Shown: positions 1-6,345 of the stretch, in pieces
Layout: each line of letters starts with the position of its first letter
Numbering within the stretch: position 1 is the first letter of the stretch
Assembly (NCBI GenBank): GCA_051003795.1
Contig: JBPCKZ010000060.1
Coordinates: forward strand, 1 to 9,921
From: JALYXS01 sp051003795
Lineage (GTDB): Bacteria; Acidobacteriota; Terriglobia; Bryobacterales; Bryobacteraceae
Reading direction: 5' to 3'
Length of the DNA: 9,921 bases
Program-made: the position numbers and the translations under genes
The notes under the pieces: model-generated
What the model saw: only the letters and a program-made list of their open reading frames with translations
Databases searched by the model: none
What the model was told of the DNA's origin: nothing

Positions 1-1
1 G

Positions 2-16
2 GGTTCTGTTGCACCT
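2..16. repeat. Left terminal inverted repeat of the miniature element
   Basis: GGTTCTGTTGCACCT, an exact inverted match to 143-157. The pairing stops after 15 bases (G at 17 against T at 142). Confidence 0.75.
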
Positions 17-142
17 GGGATTTGGGCCAGTGAAGGGTAGTGGTCTCCGCTGAACCGTCTCACTTCCTTTAGGCCGCCCAGCGTCACTCCAGGCACCTCC
101 ATGCTGATCCACTCGTAAGTGGTTGAATGTATTGGCGTAGCT

Positions 143-157
143 AGGTGCAACAGAACC
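143..157. repeat. Right terminal inverted repeat of the miniature element
   Basis: AGGTGCAACAGAACC, the exact reverse complement of 2-16. It faces the tRNA-Leu gene, whose encoded CCA begins at 170. Confidence 0.75.
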
Positions 158-169
158 GCGTTTCGTGAG

Positions 170-256
170 TGGTGCGAATGGGGAGGGTCGAACTCCCATG
201 CCCTTTCGGGCGCTAGCTCCTAAGGCTAGTGCGTCTGCCAATTCCGCCACATTCGC
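170..256 (-). tRNA. tRNA-Leu (anticodon UAG)
   Basis: The minus strand folds as a class II tRNA. The acceptor stem is GCGAATG (256-250) paired with CATTCGC (180-174), followed by discriminator A and an encoded CCA at 172-170. The anticodon stem is CTAGC/GCTAG around loop CTTAGGA, giving anticodon TAG, which reads CUA and other CUN leucine codons. A long variable arm (CGCCCGAAAGGGC) and a T arm GGGAG-TTCGACC-CTCCC are present. The long variable arm and anticodon together identify leucine. The gene looks intact and lies downstream of the ligase gene on the same strand. Confidence 0.96.
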
Positions 257-295
257 ATGATTTAGATCTACCAGTTAGCGGCTTCGGTCGCAACC

Positions 296-1291
296 TCAGA
301 CCTGCGACATCGTACACTGCGCGGGTGCCTTATCCGGACGCCACCGCAGCAGTTTGGTTCCATGCCGGAACCGGCCTTGGGTGAAATGGTCGTAGCGCAC
401 TTCCACCACCAATTCCGGCGCGAGCGGCTGCCACTCGGCGGAGCGCTCCGTGCTCCAACGGCTCGGACCGCCCGGGGCTTTGCCCGTGAAACCCGGCGGC
501 TCGATCAGCTTTTCGAGTTTCGCCGTCAAAGCGGGCTTCTCCGCCGCGGCGAGCCCGGAACAGAATCCGACGTGATTGAGCAAACCCTCTTCGTCATACA
601 ATCCCAGCAACAGCGATCCGACGAGTTTTTCCTTTTCGGCGTACCGGAAGCCGCCAATCACGCAATCGGCCGAGCGCAAATTCTTGATCTTGACCATTCC
701 GGTTCGTTCGCCGGACTGGTACGGCAGATCGCGCCGTTTCGCCACTACGCCGTCGAGCGTGGCGCCAACATCCTTGAGCCAACCGCGCGCGGCGGCCACA
801 TCGGTGGTGGCCGGCGATAAGCTCAACGCTTGATGGCCCGCCAAAAATTTCGCCGCAAACGCGTCGAGTCGCGGACGGCGCAGTTCGAGCGGCCGATCGG
901 CTAAGAGCGCCCCGTGCTCATCCGCCAGCAGGTCGAATACGATCAGCGTTGCCGGCGTTTCTTTCGAAAGCTTCCGAATGCGGCTCGCGGCTGGATGTAT
1001 GCGCTGCAGCAAATCGTCGAACGAAAGCTTGCCATCGATCGAAATCACAATTTCGCCATCGAGTATGAACTTCTTCGCCTCCACTTCCTTCAATGCCGCA
1101 ACCAGCTCCGGGAAGTAACGCGCGAGCGGCTGCCCGGCTTTCGACTGCAGTTCAACCTCCTCGCCATCGCGAAAAACCAGGCAGCGGAAGCCATCCCACT
1201 TCGGCTCGTATTGCCAGTCGGGTCCTTCTGGAATCTTGGCTGCCGTAACCGCTTCCATGGGAGGATAAGAATCGGGAAGCGGCAAATTCAT
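296..1291 (-). CDS. ATP-dependent DNA ligase, LigD ligase module (stand-alone)
   Basis: This 331-residue protein seals DNA nicks using ATP and probably serves bacterial non-homologous end joining. Seen in the sequence: motif I EPKWDGFR with catalytic lysine K31, motif III LDGE near residues 77-80, motif IIIa LIVFDLL at 116-122, motif IV DGVVAKR at 180-186 and motif V MVKIKN at 199-204. An OB-fold domain follows, ending in RYDHFTQGRFRHGTKLLRWRPDK-type sequence near 299-321. The length fits a nucleotidyltransferase plus OB fold with no polymerase or phosphoesterase domain attached. The ATG at 1291 overlaps the stop of the upstream polymerase gene by 4 nt (ATGA), so the two are co-translated. 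No Ku gene lies in the window. It could be called LigC-like, but pairing with a LigD polymerase argues for a split LigD. Confidence 0.92.
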   Translation of the reverse strand: MNLPLPDSYPPMEAVTAAKIPEGPDWQYEPKWDGFRCLVFRDGEEVELQSKAGQPLARYFPELVAALKEVEAKKFILDGEIVISIDGKLSFDDLLQRIHPAASRIRKLSKETPATLIVFDLLADEHGALLADRPLELRRPRLDAFAAKFLAGHQALSLSPATTDVAAARGWLKDVGATLDGVVAKRRDLPYQSGERTGMVKIKNLRSADCVIGGFRYAEKEKLVGSLLLGLYDEEGLLNHVGFCSGLAAAEKPALTAKLEKLIEPPGFTGKAPGGPSRWSTERSAEWQPLAPELVVEVRYDHFTQGRFRHGTKLLRWRPDKAPAQCTMSQV

Positions 1292-2202
1292 TTTAGAAAT
1301 TTCTCCAGTTTCAGGCGGTTTGTTTTGGCGAGCAGCGGCTTATAGAGGTCGCCCAGTTTCGCGACGCGCTCCGGGACATTGCGGATCGTGAAGTCCTTCA
1401 TGTGAAACCCGCGCTCGATCTCTTCCCAGGCCACCGGCGTCGAAACCGTGGCGTTGGGCGTGGGCCGCACCGAGTAGGCCGACGCCAGCGTGCGGCCCCA
1501 GGCGTTCTGGTTGTAATCGACGAGCACGCGCCCCGCCGGGCGTTTCGCAATGCGATACTCGGCGGTGATCAATTTCGGATTTCGGGCCTCCATGGCTTTC
1601 GCGAATTCCTTGGCGAAAGTCCACACCTGCTTTTGGAGAGGCCCGCGTACGATCGGCACGTAGATGTGAATGCCGCGCGATCCCGTAGTTTTGGGATAGC
1701 TCGGAATTTTCAACGCGTCGAGCGATTCGCGCACCGCGCACGCCGTTTCGAGCACTTGTTTAAAGTGGGCTTCGGGAACCGGGTCGAGATCGAAGTGCAG
1801 ATAATCGGGCCGGTCCACGTCGTTGCATTTGGCGTACCACTGGTTAAGATCGATGCAACCCAAATTCACCACCCACAGCAAGGCGGCCAAGTCGTCAATC
1901 ACCGGGAAATCGATGATGCTCCCGGAAGAATGCGTGATGGAACACGTGCGCAGCCACTCGGGATGGCCCGGCGGCGTGCGTTTCATGAAGAAGAAATCCC
2001 CGGCCGCCCCATTGGGATAGCGCTTCATCACCATGGCGCGCTCGCAAACATGCGGCAGCAGAACGGGCGCAACATCCGCATAGTATTGCAGCAGATCGCG
2101 TTTCGTCACTGTTGGCCAGAACGGTTTATCGAGATTCGTGAGCTTGACGGCGCGGCCTTTCACCGTGACTTCCGCGTTGGCAGCGCCTCTTGGAATTTCC
2201 AT
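1288..2202 (-). CDS. LigD-type polymerase/primase (NHEJ polymerase domain protein)
   Basis: This 304-residue stand-alone LigD polymerase domain belongs to the archaeo-eukaryotic primase superfamily. Family members fill gaps and add nucleotides, often ribonucleotides, at broken ends before ligation. Seen: the metal-binding pair in HFDLDP (D138, D140), the third acidic residue in VLVDYNQNAWGRT (D229), and the nucleotide-binding segment KTTGSRGIHIYVPI at 171-184. The segment DLNQWYAK (118-125) replaces the histidine-containing LHPW-type motif of many homologues. The ATG at 2202 is preceded by AGGCGG, a reasonable ribosome binding site. The gene is first in a pair with the ligase (4-nt overlap). 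A 49-bp spacer with a GC hairpin separates it from the PDZ gene upstream. The function is well supported by family; the missing Ku partner is presumably elsewhere. Confidence 0.92.
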   Translation of the reverse strand: MEIPRGAANAEVTVKGRAVKLTNLDKPFWPTVTKRDLLQYYADVAPVLLPHVCERAMVMKRYPNGAAGDFFFMKRTPPGHPEWLRTCSITHSSGSIIDFPVIDDLAALLWVVNLGCIDLNQWYAKCNDVDRPDYLHFDLDPVPEAHFKQVLETACAVRESLDALKIPSYPKTTGSRGIHIYVPIVRGPLQKQVWTFAKEFAKAMEARNPKLITAEYRIAKRPAGRVLVDYNQNAWGRTLASAYSVRPTPNATVSTPVAWEEIERGFHMKDFTIRNVPERVAKLGDLYKPLLAKTNRLKLEKFLK

Positions 2203-2227
2203 GGCCGCCTATAAGATTACCCCGGCG

Positions 2228-2244
2228 GGCGAGGGGCGCTCGCC
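2228..2244. terminator. GC-rich hairpin between the PDZ gene and the LigD polymerase gene
   Basis: GGCGAG (2228-2233) pairs perfectly with CTCGCC (2239-2244) across a 5-nt loop in the 49-bp gap between two minus-strand genes. It could attenuate or end the sigma-operon transcript, but there is no T-run after it on the minus strand, so it is not a convincing intrinsic terminator. Confidence 0.3.
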
Positions 2245-2251
2245 ACTCCGC

Positions 2252-3115
2252 CTACAGAACTTCCCGATTCGCGCCGGCGCGCTCTTGCGACACGTTGTCC
2301 AGCTTCACGTCCACGTTGATCTCTTTGCGATTGCGAACCACGGCCAGCGGCATCGATTTCCGGGTGGAGGACGACCGCAGCAGGCTTGAAATCTCGCGCG
2401 GGCTGGTGACCGTGTTCCCATCCACCTTCACAATTACGTCGCCCGCCTTTAATCCAGCCTTTTCACCCGCGGAGTTCTTGAGCACGGACCGCACCAGCAC
2501 CCCTTCTTTCACGCCGAAGAACTCGGCCAACTGCGGGTTCAGCGACTCGGTCTCAACGCCCAGCGTGGAACTCTGCCACGACAGGAGACCGCGCGGCATA
2601 TCGGGAATGCGGATATTGATCGGCGGGATCGGCGGCATGAGAGGCATATTCATATTCATATCCAGGTTCCAGTTAAATGCATCGTGGCCGGTGCGCGGTT
2701 CCAAAGTAACCTTCAATGTCTGAGTTACCCCGTTTTGCGAAACGAGCAGCGTGGCCTTATGCCCGGCGGGCGTTTCAGCCACCATCCGCATGAACTGCTG
2801 CATGCCTTCGACCCGCTGGCCATTATATTCGAGTACGACGTCGCCGGCCTTGATACCGGCTTTCGCGGCGGGGCTGTTCTCTTCGACGCTTTTCACTTCA
2901 ACGCCATGCTCGTCGGTGAGCTTTAGCGCTTTGGCCCGTTCCGGATCGATATCCGCCGCGCCCACGCCGAGATGGCCGCCCATTCCGTGGAACGTCACGG
3001 CTCGCACCCGCGGAGGTCTTGGCGGTTGAGGCTGCGCTAATGCAAACGGGGCGGATAAACTCCCCGCAATCAGACACGTTACCGCTCGCAAATTCAGGAT
3101 CATCGCTGTTCTCAC
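2252..3115 (-). CDS. Exported double-PDZ domain protein, no protease domain
   Basis: This 287-residue protein starts with a signal peptide (hydrophobic segment around 13-27, ending ALA-QP) and a proline-rich stretch. PDZ domain 1 covers about 47-139 (HLGVGA..., SPAAKAGIKAGDVVLEYNG) and PDZ domain 2 about 183-274 (TLGVETE..., SAGEKAGLKAGDVIVKVDG). A Met/Pro-rich linker at roughly 150-175 separates them. There is no trypsin-like GNSGG motif or HDE triad, so it resembles the tail of an HtrA/DegP protein without its protease and more likely binds peptides or partners in the periplasm. The GTG at 3115 overlaps the previous stop by 4 nt (GTGA) and has AGAAGGA just upstream; ATG at 3103 is an alternative. 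It is the last gene of the sigma operon. The exact role is unknown. Confidence 0.85.
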   Translation of the reverse strand: MRTAMILNLRAVTCLIAGSLSAPFALAQPQPPRPPRVRAVTFHGMGGHLGVGAADIDPERAKALKLTDEHGVEVKSVEENSPAAKAGIKAGDVVLEYNGQRVEGMQQFMRMVAETPAGHKATLLVSQNGVTQTLKVTLEPRTGHDAFNWNLDMNMNMPLMPPIPPINIRIPDMPRGLLSWQSSTLGVETESLNPQLAEFFGVKEGVLVRSVLKNSAGEKAGLKAGDVIVKVDGNTVTSPREISSLLRSSSTRKSMPLAVVRNRKEINVDVKLDNVSQERAGANREVL

Positions 3116-4206
3116 TTTTCCTTCTTGATGAAAATCATTCCGCCGTTGCCCGAGAGGCGCAATAACGGCCCGCCGCCGTTAATTCGGCCTTGCGCAATCA
3201 CCGCGCCGCCTTCCGATCGCACGACAACGCCGGGAAACTCCGAAACGATCGTCTTCACGCTTCCGGACCCGTTGTTTTCCGCGCGAACGGTGACACTCAG
3301 GTTAGACGGGATCACCACCGTGATGTCACCCGATCCGGTGGAAAGAAACGAATCGACCGCCGGCCGGTCGCGCAAATACGCGGCGGTTACGTTACCCACC
3401 GCCGTGGATGCGTGCATGCTGCCCGACACATTACTTACGCGGATGGTCCCGCTTGCGCTTTCGCACCGCACCCCCGGCGCGTATCCGACCTGAATGGGGC
3501 CGCCGGAGTTCCTCGCCACCACGACGCCCGATGCGTGGTCCACCTGAATCGGGCCGCCGCCGGTGCTTACAGTAACGGCACCGCCCGCTTGAACGATGTG
3601 AATGCCCCCGCCCACCGTGGTGGCGCGTAGCGGGCCCTCGACACGCCGGACCAGAATTTCGCCGCCTCCCGATTCGAACAGGGCGCCGCCGCCAATGGAA
3701 TCGGCCGTGATATTGCCGCCGCCGACCACGCATTGCACCATGCCGCCGATGGTCCCCAGCAATGTTGTCCCGCCAGCGCTCCGGATGGTCACGTCGCCAT
3801 CCACGGTGTCGACTCGGACCTTTCCGCCGCTGGTTACTAACGAGACCTCCGACAAATTGCGCGGCCCGGTGATCTGCAATTCCGCATTACCGGTCAGATT
3901 GGTAGCAAGAGCGAGGAACGTCGTGTCCCCATGGCGGCCCTTTTGTAAGCCGCCACGCCGCAGCAACTGCCCCGCTTCGTTCGCATCCGAAGCTCGAATT
4001 TTAAGCCTGCATTTATAAGAAACTAAAGCTACGTCGGCCCCTCGATAAGTTACCGATCCGGGGGCGCGGATATCGAGCCTGCCTCGCGCGGCAACCGGCT
4101 CCGATCCTTCCAGAGTCTGCACCCAAAATGGGCCTTCGCGATGAATCTCCTGCGCTAATGCGGCCCAGACCAGTAGCGGAATGACACCCAAACGGCAAAT
4201 CGACAT
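3112..4206 (-). CDS. Exported glycine-rich beta-solenoid protein, DUF4097-like
   Basis: This 364-residue protein has an N-terminal signal peptide (residues 1-18, cleavage expected after WAALA). From about residue 125 to the end it consists of short repeating strands of the type GG-x-I/V-x-V separated by glycine-rich turns (GGGNITADS, GGGEILVRR, GGGIHIVQA, GGGPIQVDH, GSGDITVVI). This is the pattern of DUF4097 or adhesin-like right-handed beta-solenoids. Such genes often sit beside ECF sigma/anti-sigma pairs in soil bacteria (family knowledge); the biochemical role is unknown. It lies 8 bp after the anti-sigma gene and overlaps the PDZ gene by 4 nt. No strong ribosome binding site precedes the ATG at 4206, so reinitiation after the anti-sigma stop is likely. 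It may be a cell-envelope structural or sensing protein. Confidence 0.75.
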   Translation of the reverse strand: MSICRLGVIPLLVWAALAQEIHREGPFWVQTLEGSEPVAARGRLDIRAPGSVTYRGADVALVSYKCRLKIRASDANEAGQLLRRGGLQKGRHGDTTFLALATNLTGNAELQITGPRNLSEVSLVTSGGKVRVDTVDGDVTIRSAGGTTLLGTIGGMVQCVVGGGNITADSIGGGALFESGGGEILVRRVEGPLRATTVGGGIHIVQAGGAVTVSTGGGPIQVDHASGVVVARNSGGPIQVGYAPGVRCESASGTIRVSNVSGSMHASTAVGNVTAAYLRDRPAVDSFLSTGSGDITVVIPSNLSVTVRAENNGSGSVKTIVSEFPGVVVRSEGGAVIAQGRINGGGPLLRLSGNGGMIFIKKEK

Positions 4207-4214
4207 AGGTTAAT

Positions 4215-5117
4215 TTAAAACGTTCCAACCGAAGCGTTCAGATCCTGCAGCGCGTTCTCGCAGCGCGCCCGGACATAACTGTTGTCGTCCTTTCTCACGA
4301 GATTTTGAAGCACCCCGACCATGGATTCGTCATGATGCGCGACGAGCAAATCGATTACCTGAATACGGACTCCCGGATTCGAATCCTGCAGCAGTACTTG
4401 GGAGAGAATTTTGCGAACGCTCGCGTCCGCGCCAAACGTCTTCAATCCGTCAAGCGCCTTCAGGCGGACACCCGGATTGGGATCGTGCAAAACCGCTTCA
4501 AGTAAAGCTTGACGAACATCGGTGGAACCGGCTTGATCTTTGAGGACATCCATCGATTCAACGCGCACGCCGGGATTGGCTTCGTCGCGCACGGCCGTCA
4601 AAAGCATTCGCTGAATGCCGGGATCGTCCAGCTTGCCTGAAATGGTGCGGCGGCGCGTCTCATCGATGGCAATTTGAACGCGCCCGGCCTGCTCCGGATG
4701 AATGGAGCGAACCGTCGACAGAATCCCTTCCGATCCGAATGACGAGGTGTTCGCGGTTTGCGGGAAATTCGCGGGCAAGCGGGCGCCGAAATAGCCGACG
4801 GCGACCAGTGCCATGGCGCCGACCGGAACCCGCATCTGGAAACCCGAATGCACCAGCGCGTGCCAGAACCGAGGCCAGCCTCCTTCAGCTTTACGTTCGA
4901 TAGTTCGCGTAAGCTCCTGGCGGCATTGGGCCAACAGGTCCGGCGGAACCTCCGCGCGATCGCCATCGAGAATTCTGCCCAGATTCCGCCGGCACATTAA
5001 TTCCGCCGCGCACGATGCGCAAGCCGCGCAATGCTCTTCCAGCCGTTCCTCGGCTTCAGGCGGAAGTTCACCATAGATATACAGCGGAATGGATTTCGCG
5101 ACAGCTTCACAGCTCAT
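4215..5117 (-). CDS. Zinc-finger anti-sigma factor with extracytoplasmic HEAT repeats
   Basis: This 300-residue protein probably holds the neighbouring ECF sigma factor inactive at the membrane. Seen: an N-terminal zinc-binding anti-sigma (zf-HC2/ZAS) motif with H29, C33 and C36 (HCAACASC) and C3 upstream; a transmembrane segment about 97-112 (VPVGAMALVAVGYFGA); then a C-terminal domain of alpha-helical repeats. The repeats carry NPGVR three times, each followed by xxxxxxDxL, 33 residues apart, and a diverged fourth copy NSYVR after 32, which is the period of HEAT repeats. By topology this domain lies outside the membrane and could bind a ligand or the beta-solenoid or PDZ partner (inference). 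The ATG at 5117 is chosen because it overlaps the sigma stop as ATGA; a longer frame from 5168 would run into the sigma gene. Confidence 0.85.
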   Translation of the reverse strand: MSCEAVAKSIPLYIYGELPPEAEERLEEHCAACASCAAELMCRRNLGRILDGDRAEVPPDLLAQCRQELTRTIERKAEGGWPRFWHALVHSGFQMRVPVGAMALVAVGYFGARLPANFPQTANTSSFGSEGILSTVRSIHPEQAGRVQIAIDETRRRTISGKLDDPGIQRMLLTAVRDEANPGVRVESMDVLKDQAGSTDVRQALLEAVLHDPNPGVRLKALDGLKTFGADASVRKILSQVLLQDSNPGVRIQVIDLLVAHHDESMVGVLQNLVRKDDNSYVRARCENALQDLNASVGTF

Positions 5118-5728
5118 AGACAATCTCCCAATCCGGCGCGCATCTTCTGCGTCGCGCGGAACAAGCAATTCTTGGCGGCCTCTTCGCTGGTTCCCAGAAT
5201 TTCGCCGATATTTCTTAGCCGTAGCCCTTGATAATGACGAAGTTCGAACACCATGCGCTCGCGCGGCGTCAGGTCCTGAAGCGCGGCGCGGATGCGGCCG
5301 CTTAACTCGTTGTTGCGCAACTGGCGCTCGGGATTGGCGTGCGTGGCCTCTTCATGGACGCTATCCATTCGGTCTATCGTGCCTTCCCCGCTTTCAACGA
5401 CGGACGATTCCTCGCGGCGAGTCTTGCGCTTGCGCAAATGATCGAGGCAAATGTTGGTTACGATGCGATAGAGCCAGGTCTGAAAACTGCAATCGAAGCG
5501 GAAACCGGGGATGCTCTTGTGAACGCGCAGAAACGCCTCCTGGTATACGTCGCGCGCATCCTCGGGCGACCGCAACAGGTTCATCGCGATGCGGAGCACA
5601 CTTTGATCGTAAGCACGCACGAGGCGTTCAAAAGCGTCGGTGTCGCCGCGCTGGACGGCGCGAATCAGACTGGTTTCATCCACTTGCGGCGCCAGCCTTG
5701 CACTCATGGCCCCGGCCATATTCTGCAT
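5114..5728 (-). CDS. ECF-family RNA polymerase sigma factor (RpoE-like)
   Basis: This sigma-70 family ECF factor has 204 residues from the ATG at 5728. Region 2 spans about 33-104, with AFERLVRAYDQSVLRIA, the core-binding DARDVYQEAFLRV and the -10-recognising FQTWLYRIVTNICLDHLRKRK. Region 4 spans about 145-200, with LTPRERMVFELRHYQGL and the helix-turn-helix IGEILGTSEEAAKNCLFRATQKM, which recognises the -35 element. Both regions are complete, so the protein should be active. The start is uncertain: ATGs at 5728, 5719 and 5707 are in frame and none has a clear Shine-Dalgarno; the frame stays open to 5827. It is first in the operon sigma, anti-sigma, beta-solenoid, PDZ, and overlaps the anti-sigma gene by 4 nt. 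Autoregulation is typical of the family but not visible here. Confidence 0.92.
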   Translation of the reverse strand: MQNMAGAMSARLAPQVDETSLIRAVQRGDTDAFERLVRAYDQSVLRIAMNLLRSPEDARDVYQEAFLRVHKSIPGFRFDCSFQTWLYRIVTNICLDHLRKRKTRREESSVVESGEGTIDRMDSVHEEATHANPERQLRNNELSGRIRAALQDLTPRERMVFELRHYQGLRLRNIGEILGTSEEAAKNCLFRATQKMRAGLGDCL

Positions 5729-5874
5729 TAACGCATGATTGGACGAAGCGGGTGGGGAAAGGTCACGGGGCGTGACGATCCGGTAACACCCGCCCGGCGG
5801 CGGGGGAATAGTCAAAATCCCGCCCAACTGCTATAGCTGGATGGTAAACCTTACATCGAAGGAGCCATCGGCCC
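5729..5874. promoter_or_regulatory. Divergent control region with two perfect dyads
   Basis: This 146-bp gap separates the minus-strand sigma operon from the plus-strand secreted-protein pair, so both promoters should lie here. It contains a perfect dyad GTCACG-GGG-CGTGAC (5762-5776) and a GC hairpin CCCGCC-CGGC-GGCGGG (5789-5804). A TTGACT -35-like hexamer on the minus strand (5815-5810) has no convincing -10 box at the right distance. TATAGC at 5832-5837 could be a plus-strand -10 box. AAGGAG ending at 5864 is the ribosome binding site of the gene at 5875. The dyad could be an operator or an mRNA leader hairpin of the sigma gene. Confidence 0.4.
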
Positions 5875-6345
5875 ATGGCACGTACTTCGTGGGTGCCGCT
5901 CATGATCCTGAGCGGTCTTGCGCTCTCGCCTCTGCTCCAGGCGGGCGATTCGGGTGGTCGCGTCCACTATATTGGCGGGACGCTCGCCCAACTTCCCAGC
6001 AAATCGGAAGGCCGCATTCAAACGACCGACAGCGACGTGTTGCTGTTCGAATCCAAAAGCGCGGCCGTGCGCGTGCCGTATCGCGACATCAACGTGGTCG
6101 AGTACGGGCAACGCGTCGATCGCCGTTACCTAGAGGCTATCCTGATCTCGCCGCTGCTGCTGTTAAGCAAGAAGCGGACGCATTTCCTAACCGTGGGGTA
6201 CCAGGATGGAGACGGCCATCAACAAGCCATGGTGTTTCAGGTGAATAAAGGCGACGTGCGGTCGCTGCTGGTCAGTCTGGAGGCGCGAACGGGCCGAAAA
6301 ATCGAGTTTCAGGATGAGGAGGCGCGGAAAGCGGGAAAAGGATGA
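5875..6345 (+). CDS. Exported hypothetical protein
   Basis: I do not recognise a named family for this 156-residue protein. It has an N-terminal signal peptide (residues 1 to about 23, core VPLMILSGLALSPLL, cleavage near LQA-GD). The mature part looks like short beta strands (GRVHYIGGTLAQL, EGRIQTTDSDVLLFES, AAVRVPYRDINVVEYGQ). A hydrophobic stretch at about 86-98 (LEAILISPLLLLS) could be a membrane segment or a buried strand. Then comes a part resembling small lipid- or membrane-associated folds (THFLTVGYQDGDGHQQAMVFQVNKGDVRSLLVSLEARTGRKIEF). The ATG is supported by AAGGAG 10 nt upstream. It overlaps the next gene by 4 nt (ATGA at 6342), so the two form a coupled pair divergent from the sigma operon. 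It is probably periplasmic or inner-membrane attached. Function unknown. Confidence 0.75.
   Translation: MARTSWVPLMILSGLALSPLLQAGDSGGRVHYIGGTLAQLPSKSEGRIQTTDSDVLLFESKSAAVRVPYRDINVVEYGQRVDRRYLEAILISPLLLLSKKRTHFLTVGYQDGDGHQQAMVFQVNKGDVRSLLVSLEARTGRKIEFQDEEARKAGKG

Larger units (their letters stand above)
2..157. mobile_element. 156-bp miniature inverted-repeat element with IS6-like ends
   Basis: Positions 2-16 (GGTTCTGTTGCACCT) and 143-157 are perfect 15-bp inverted copies, so the 156-bp stretch has the shape of a non-autonomous insertion element. The outer GGTTCTGTTGCA matches, from memory, the terminal repeats of IS6-family elements (established knowledge); the family assignment is inference. 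The interior is too short for a transposase. Two minus-strand frames are open throughout, but the peptides do not resemble an IS6 transposase. IS6 elements make 8-bp target duplications: the right flank 158-165 is GCGTTTCG, and the only visible left-flank base (G at 1) agrees with its last base. The element ends 12 bp from the tRNA-Leu 3' end. It could also be a deletion relic of a full IS. Confidence 0.6.

Noticed and set aside
1..256. tRNA-Leu 3' end as an integrase attachment site
   Set aside because: No second copy of the tRNA 3' end and no integrase gene occur in the window; the adjacent inverted repeats fit a transposon end better.
1402..2214. Long plus-strand open frame of 270 residues opposite the LigD polymerase
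   Set aside because: Its peptide is Arg/His-rich with no family pattern and it is fully antisense to a gene with clear catalytic motifs; GC-rich codon bias produces such shadows.
2252..3115. Annotation of the PDZ protein as an HtrA/DegP protease
   Set aside because: No trypsin-like domain or GNSGG motif is present and the length leaves room only for a signal peptide and two PDZ domains.
3112..4206. Glycine-rich repeats in the beta-solenoid gene as a DNA tandem repeat or CRISPR-like array
   Set aside because: The periodicity is at the protein level with varied codons; no conserved DNA unit or spacer pattern is present.
5089..5775. Plus-strand open frame of 228 residues opposite the ECF sigma factor
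   Set aside because: Cys/Arg-rich composition and complete overlap with a well-supported sigma factor gene.
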